A stretch of 64,000 bases of DNA, taken from positions 16,185,501 to 16,249,500 of the forward strand of contig CM070910.1 in NCBI GenBank assembly GCA_036417435.1, in the 5' to 3' direction. How positions within the stretch are numbered: position 1 is the stretch's first letter; every line of letters starts with the position of its first letter. Under the pieces are notes generated by a model. That model made no database searches and had not been told where the DNA came from. It saw only the letters and a program-made list of their open reading frames with translations. Below are positions 59,505 through 64,000 of this stretch, piece by piece. A program made the position numbers and the translations under genes. The stretch is from Inia geoffrensis. Lineage: Eukaryota > Chordata > Mammalia > Artiodactyla > Iniidae.

Positions 59505-61277
59505 GAATGAATAACAAAGGAATGAAATTTCTAAATCAAGGTTTAACTCTGGAAAGCAGAAGCATGATAGCTGTTCGGGATTTGTCAGCATAAAATGTTA
59601 CACAGTGAGTGTAACCAGAGAAGTTAATTTTATATACAAGAGAATTACTAGAATTAAACAAATAGTTTAAGAAAAAGGCAGTCAAAACGGGGAAAGCTAA
59701 ACATAGGTCGCTCCCTGAAGAGCATCTGTTTGGACTCTGCAGAATTCAAGCTGCCAGAAGGCCAGAGGCCGTGTCCTTGGGATGCTGATGCTGTGCCCCG
59801 TTATGGAACATCCAGCGGTGGCTGCGTGGGAGTGAGCACCGCCAGGACAAGGCAGCTCTTCCCTCCCTCACAAAGAAGGATCCTCTGGAAGGACCTGAGG
59901 ACTCAAAGTCCTAGGACGGCTCTGATCTTGGTGCACACGTGGCAGAGTTCACCCGGCCACTTTCACAGCGTCCTCATGGTCACTGATCTCATGCTGAGCT
60001 TCCCCAGAACAGATGACAACATGAAGCTCCTCAGCCCAGGTTGACCTCATCTTGCTTAGCATTAATTCAGTCAATGGTTTGAGAAGAAAACTGACCAGGT
60101 GTACTGGTTATCTGATAGACAGTGGTGATAGCTTTCAGAGGAATTCGTATATACACTACTACTATGTACTTGTAAGTAAGATACAAATTAGTGACAGTGT
60201 AGATAATTGAAATTCTCACATAGGATGATGTCTGTGAGTCTTTAACCTCAGATGTGACAAGGTCGCCTTACAGCTGATAATTACTAAGAGGGCACCTAGC
60301 TGGCAACTTGTTCTGTGTTTTTGCTTCTCCCCTTATTTGTCTTTCTCATGGGTGTTTGCTCATCAGCTTTCCCCCAAGGTATTAAAACAGATGTTTCCTC
60401 CCCCAAAGTTTCTTTTAAGATAAAGTTATTAGTTTAATATGTATTGTTTTAATACAATAAAGCACACTCACATAAATTGTGTAATTTTTATACAAAAATT
60501 GCCATTTTTAAATGAGTTTTGACAAATGGATACACCCATGTAACTTTGCCACAATCAAGATGTAAACACATCCATCACCCCAAAGGTTCCCGTGTGTCCT
60601 TTTCAGTGAATTCTATCCCACTGCTCTGTTTTCTGTCACTATAGATTAGCTTTGCTGTTTCTGTAATTTCACAATAATGAAATCATACAGAATGTACTCC
60701 TCTGTCTGGCTTCTTTCACTCAGCATAATGCATGTGAGATTCGTCTATGTTGTTGTATCAGTATTTGTTCCTTTTTAATCCTGAGTAGTGTTCCAGTGTA
60801 TATGTAGACCACATCTGTTTATCCCTTCACCTATTGATGGGCATGTGGGTTGTTTGCAGTTTTTGGCTATAATGGGTAAACTTGCTATGTGGACTTCTGT
60901 TTTCATTTCCTTGGGCAAGTTACCCCCAAACCTTCCATGGCTCATTATTGTCTATTAAATTAAGCACACTCTCAATCATCCTCCACAGAATGGTCCAAGT
61001 TACCTTTCCTGTCTTTTCTTCCCAACCTGTACTCACCTTTCAGCCAAGCGAGGTTCCCTGCAGATCTCTGCACAGCCCCTGTAGCTTCTAGACTCCACTG
61101 GGGCTCACACTGTTTCCCGCACCTGGAATGTCTTCCCACCTCTGTCAGATTCCCGCCTACCATGAGTCCCATTTCAAATGCCTCCCTTTCATAAGTTGTC
61201 TCTGATTCAACCATTAGAAGTCATCTCTCCCATCACTGAACTTTGTACCCCTCTGTACAGCACTTGCCTTATAATTA
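59505..61277. other. Intergenic: unassigned, then L1 and L2 relics
   Basis: 59505-60400 is unassigned. 60410-60940 is an antisense old L1 3' part (ttcactcagcataatgcatg). 60950-61270 is a plus-strand L2 3' part (cacctggaatgtcttcccacc). Confidence 0.6.
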
Positions 61278-62084
61278 TAGTCGATTCTTGTTATTTATGG
61301 TAGTTGTGTTCTATAAAGTCTCCACAAACACTGTATTAGTGAATACTAAACTCCTACTCCTAGGGAAATACAGGGTTATGTTCCCATGAGCCTCTGGTCA
61401 CAACGTTTTCATCAACCAAGTAATACATGACCTTGTTTCTATGTGTGTTTCATAGGTACTCTTGACCCATTGACTCTGACCTCCCTGGCAGCACCATGAC
61501 TCACGCCTGAACGAGGCTTACCTGACACACCGTCTCTTCTCCTTAGGCACATCCTGGGCTTCCTGAACTCAGAAACACTAGACAGCACTTCAGCACCATG
61601 CTTTGGGGTCATCGTAAACAGCAAAATCACCAATAAAAAGCACAAAAAAAACTATGGCACTAAATAGACCATAAAAAAGAACAGGTGTTGGGCTTCCCCG
61701 GTGGCGCAGTTGTCGAGGGTCCGCCTGCCGATGCAGGGGACATGGGTTCGTGCCCCGGTCCGGGAAGATCCCACATGCCGCAGAGCGGCTGGGCACGTGA
61801 GCCATGGCCACTGAGCCTGTGCGTCCGGAGCCTGTGCTCTGCAAGGGAGAAGCCACAACAGTGAGAGGCCCGCATACCACAAAAAAAAAAAAAAAAAAAA
61901 GGACAGGTGTTTATAATAGGAGAGCTGAAACAAAAATGCAGGGTCCTCACCTTGTCTGTCTGACCTGAGCCTGAGTGTCAGGAAACTCAAAATTTTCATC
62001 AGTCTGTGCATGTCCATGAATGACTATAGTGAGTAGACAAATTCACAAATTTTATGGAATTCCAAGAATAACAAGGATTGACTG
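61278..62084. mobile_element. Tigger/pogo-like DNA transposon relic carrying a SINE
   Basis: Inverted ends TAGTCGATTCTTGTTAT and, in reverse, CAGTCAATCCTTGTTAT (14 of 17 identical), with TA at 61276-61277 and 62085-62086. No transposase frame remains. Confidence 0.75.
61690..61902 (+). mobile_element. Young CHR-type SINE inside the DNA transposon relic
   Basis: ACAGGTGTT at 61681-61689 and 61903-61911. Pure A20 tail. Confidence 0.95.
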
Positions 62085-62509
62085 TACTGATTTCCCTCTT
62101 GTAAGCTCTAAGGCGGTGACTGTATCTGCCATGTCATCTAACACAATGCTTGGTCCATGGGAGGAATGTGATATTGAGAAGCATTTGGGGGAAACTGATA
62201 GAAAAATAAAGTTATACTAGGTCACCAAATTTATCAGGTAACTTAAAATTTGTTATGCACCTCAATGTGCCAGGCCCACATGGGGAGCAGGTATATAGTG
62301 GTGAACAAAACAAGAGACCCTGTCCTCACTCGGAGGAGTAAGAATAGGAAGGCTAGCAGAAGGAGTAGCAAAAATTGAAATGTAAAATCTCTCCTCAGAT
62401 GGAAAGAAGATTCCAGAGACTGAGAGCTGATCACTTACTATAGCTACCTTGGAATAAATAGCAATAAAAATCCATCTGCAAGCCCCTCAGGAGAGCCTGA
62501 AGGTAGCTC

Positions 62510-62740
62510 ACTGTAGTGGTTAAAAGCATGACTGGAGTCAGACTGCTCGGTTGTTAATTTTGGTCCTATTAGCTGTGTGACCTTGGGAGAGTTATTTAAC
62601 CTCTCTGCTTTACTTCTTCTTTTGTAAATGGGAATATCCTATCCTCTACCTCTTTGGGTTGTTATGAGGATCGCATGAGTTAATATTTGTAAAGCATTTG
62701 GAACAGTGCCTAACGTAGTAAAAGGCAGGTGTTAATCATA
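62510..62740 (+). repeat. Well-preserved MIR
   Basis: Nearly full MIR: tgtagtggttaaaagcatga, agctgtgtgaccttgggaga and a 3' part with gaggatcgcatgagttaata. 62087-62510 and 62740-63148 are unassigned. Confidence 0.85.
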
Positions 62741-63157
62741 TTTTGAAAATTACACAGTGCCCAATTCATCTGCTAAAGAAGCAAGCCTTGTCAGATCAAC
62801 GTGATTACCTTTTAAAGAGAAACAGGGAAGTGGAATATGAGGTAGATAATCTCCTGGGCATCTCATTAGCAAGCCAGGAAAGGTGGTCTTGGGCTCTCAG
62901 GGGAACTGTGTAGTCTGAGGACGTGCCGAGTAGAGATGTTCCAAGATGTTATCAGGACTGAGTCACGGTTGGTCCTGAGGCTAAGAATCACCACCCCATT
63001 CTGCTCGTCCCCTGGTGAGTCACATACAAACCTACTGAGAAAATGCTCAGTACGTAGAAAAGGATTAATTTTGGATGGAGAGTTAACACTGAAAGAGAAA
63101 TTAAAGTTTAAATACTCTAAAACATTAGAAAAAAAAAGGTTCTATAAAAACAGCATA

Positions 63158-63284
63158 GGGAATTCCCTGGCAGTCAAGTGGTTAGGACTCTGTGCTTTCA
63201 CTGCAGTGGCCTGGGTTCAATCCTTGGTTGGGGCACGTGTCACAGCCAAAAAAACCCCCTCAAAAAACAAAACAAAAAAACCAC
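63158..63284 (+). mobile_element. CHR-type SINE, short
   Basis: AACAGCATA at 63149-63157 and 63285-63293. B box GGGTTCAATCC. Confidence 0.9.
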
Positions 63285-63541
63285 AACAGCATAAAGTCAG
63301 TAGCCATGAAGTAAAAGCACTGATGGATTAAGAAAACAAAACGTAACAAAAGCAAAAACCGGAGTGAGTAACTGGGTAGCACAATTCTAAGGCCAACTGA
63401 GTCCATGAAATCACCCTGAGGAGCATAGGCAGAGAGCTGTGTGACAAACGCCACAGGAGGAAACCTCCCACATGCCCCAAACGTGTAGCGAAAAGCACAG
63501 GACATACAAGTGCCAGAAAACAAGCATTAAGCCCATTTTCT

Positions 63542-63872
63542 TTCTTATTTTAATCAATCAATTATTAATTAATTAAGTTTTGGCTGCATTGGGTCTTCTC
63601 CGCTGTGTGCGGGCTTCCTCTAGTTGCGGCAAGCAGGGGTTGCTCTTCGTTGTGGTGCGCGGGCTTCTCATTGCAGTGGTTTCTCTTGTCACGGAGCACG
63701 GGCTCTAGGCGTGTGGGCTCAGTAGTTGTGGCTCACGGGCTGTAGGGCACAGGCTTAGCAGTTGTGATGCACAGGCTTAGTTGCTCCACGGCATCTTCCT
63801 GGACCAGGGCTCGAACCCGTGCACCCTGCATTGGCAGGCAGATTCTTAACCACTGCACCACCAGGGAAGCCC
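63542..63872 (-). mobile_element. CHR-type SINE, long variant, 14-bp target duplication
   Basis: TAAGCCCATTTTCT at 63528-63541 and 63873-63886. 63887-64000 shows nothing further. Confidence 0.95.
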
Positions 63873-64000
63873 TAAGCCCATTTTCTGAATGAATAAAGAT
63901 GCCAAAGGTTCTATGTCCAATTATAATTCATAAAGCGTGGTAGAGGAAGCTGGGGCCTTAGGAAAGAAAAACAGAGTGTATGAGGAAAGACGGAAGGTCG

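Noticed and set aside
18234..63860. Recurring open frames of 60-130 codons with near-identical peptides (Ala/Gly/Arg/Cys-rich)
   Set aside because: They recur at every CHR-type SINE on either strand and are translations of the element, not genes.
60000..64000. TAB2 3' end expected by synteny
   Set aside because: No TAB2 zinc-finger coding sequence or matching 3' UTR seen on the minus strand; probably beyond the right edge.

Overview
The window is mammalian nuclear DNA, almost certainly from a cetacean. Genes are split by GT-AG introns, and the sequence is full of ancient mammalian repeats (MIR, L2, L1, MER-type DNA transposons). On top of these lie at least 23 tRNA-derived SINEs of the cetartiodactyl CHR type, many with intact 9-16 bp target-site duplications. 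I saw no ruminant Bov-A or BovB elements. The species call is inference from this repeat mix.

One protein-coding gene is supported: ZC3H12D (Regnase-4 / MCPIP4 / TFL), plus strand. Its five coding exons lie at 5396-5700, 19974-20113, 24970-25204, 28294-28400 and 29588-30288. They splice in phase to 1488 nt, i.e. 495 residues plus stop, with no frameshift or internal stop. The PIN-like nuclease aspartates (D95, D179, D180, D198) and the CCCH zinc finger (C260, C266, C272, H276) are all present. A non-coding first exon and the promoter are expected upstream, from the acceptor just before the start codon, but I could not place them.

Layout: 1-5325 is upstream sequence with old repeats, including a MER2-like transposon. 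Intron 1 (5701-19973) is the most repeat-laden; it holds a perfect 22-bp inverted repeat and a SINE split by a 1.47 kb insertion that looks like an L1 3' transduction. Intron 2 (20114-24969) has a SINE-tail microsatellite, a solo ERV LTR nested in an L1, and a G-run cluster before exon 3. Intron 3 has an 80-bp minisatellite. From 30289 to about 32.8 kb is a probable long 3' UTR. From there to 64 kb I see no gene, only L1, L2, LTR, SINE and DNA-transposon remnants, including an inactivated endogenous retrovirus pol region at about 53.2-56.3 kb. In human, TAB2 lies beyond the 3' end of ZC3H12D and PPIL4 beyond its 5' end; neither is recognisable here.

I found no wholly new biological system. 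The most useful observations are post-transcriptional features of ZC3H12D (an overlapping uORF, a tandem 3' splice site that would trigger NMD, an intronic G-quadruplex cluster) and several retrotransposition structures.
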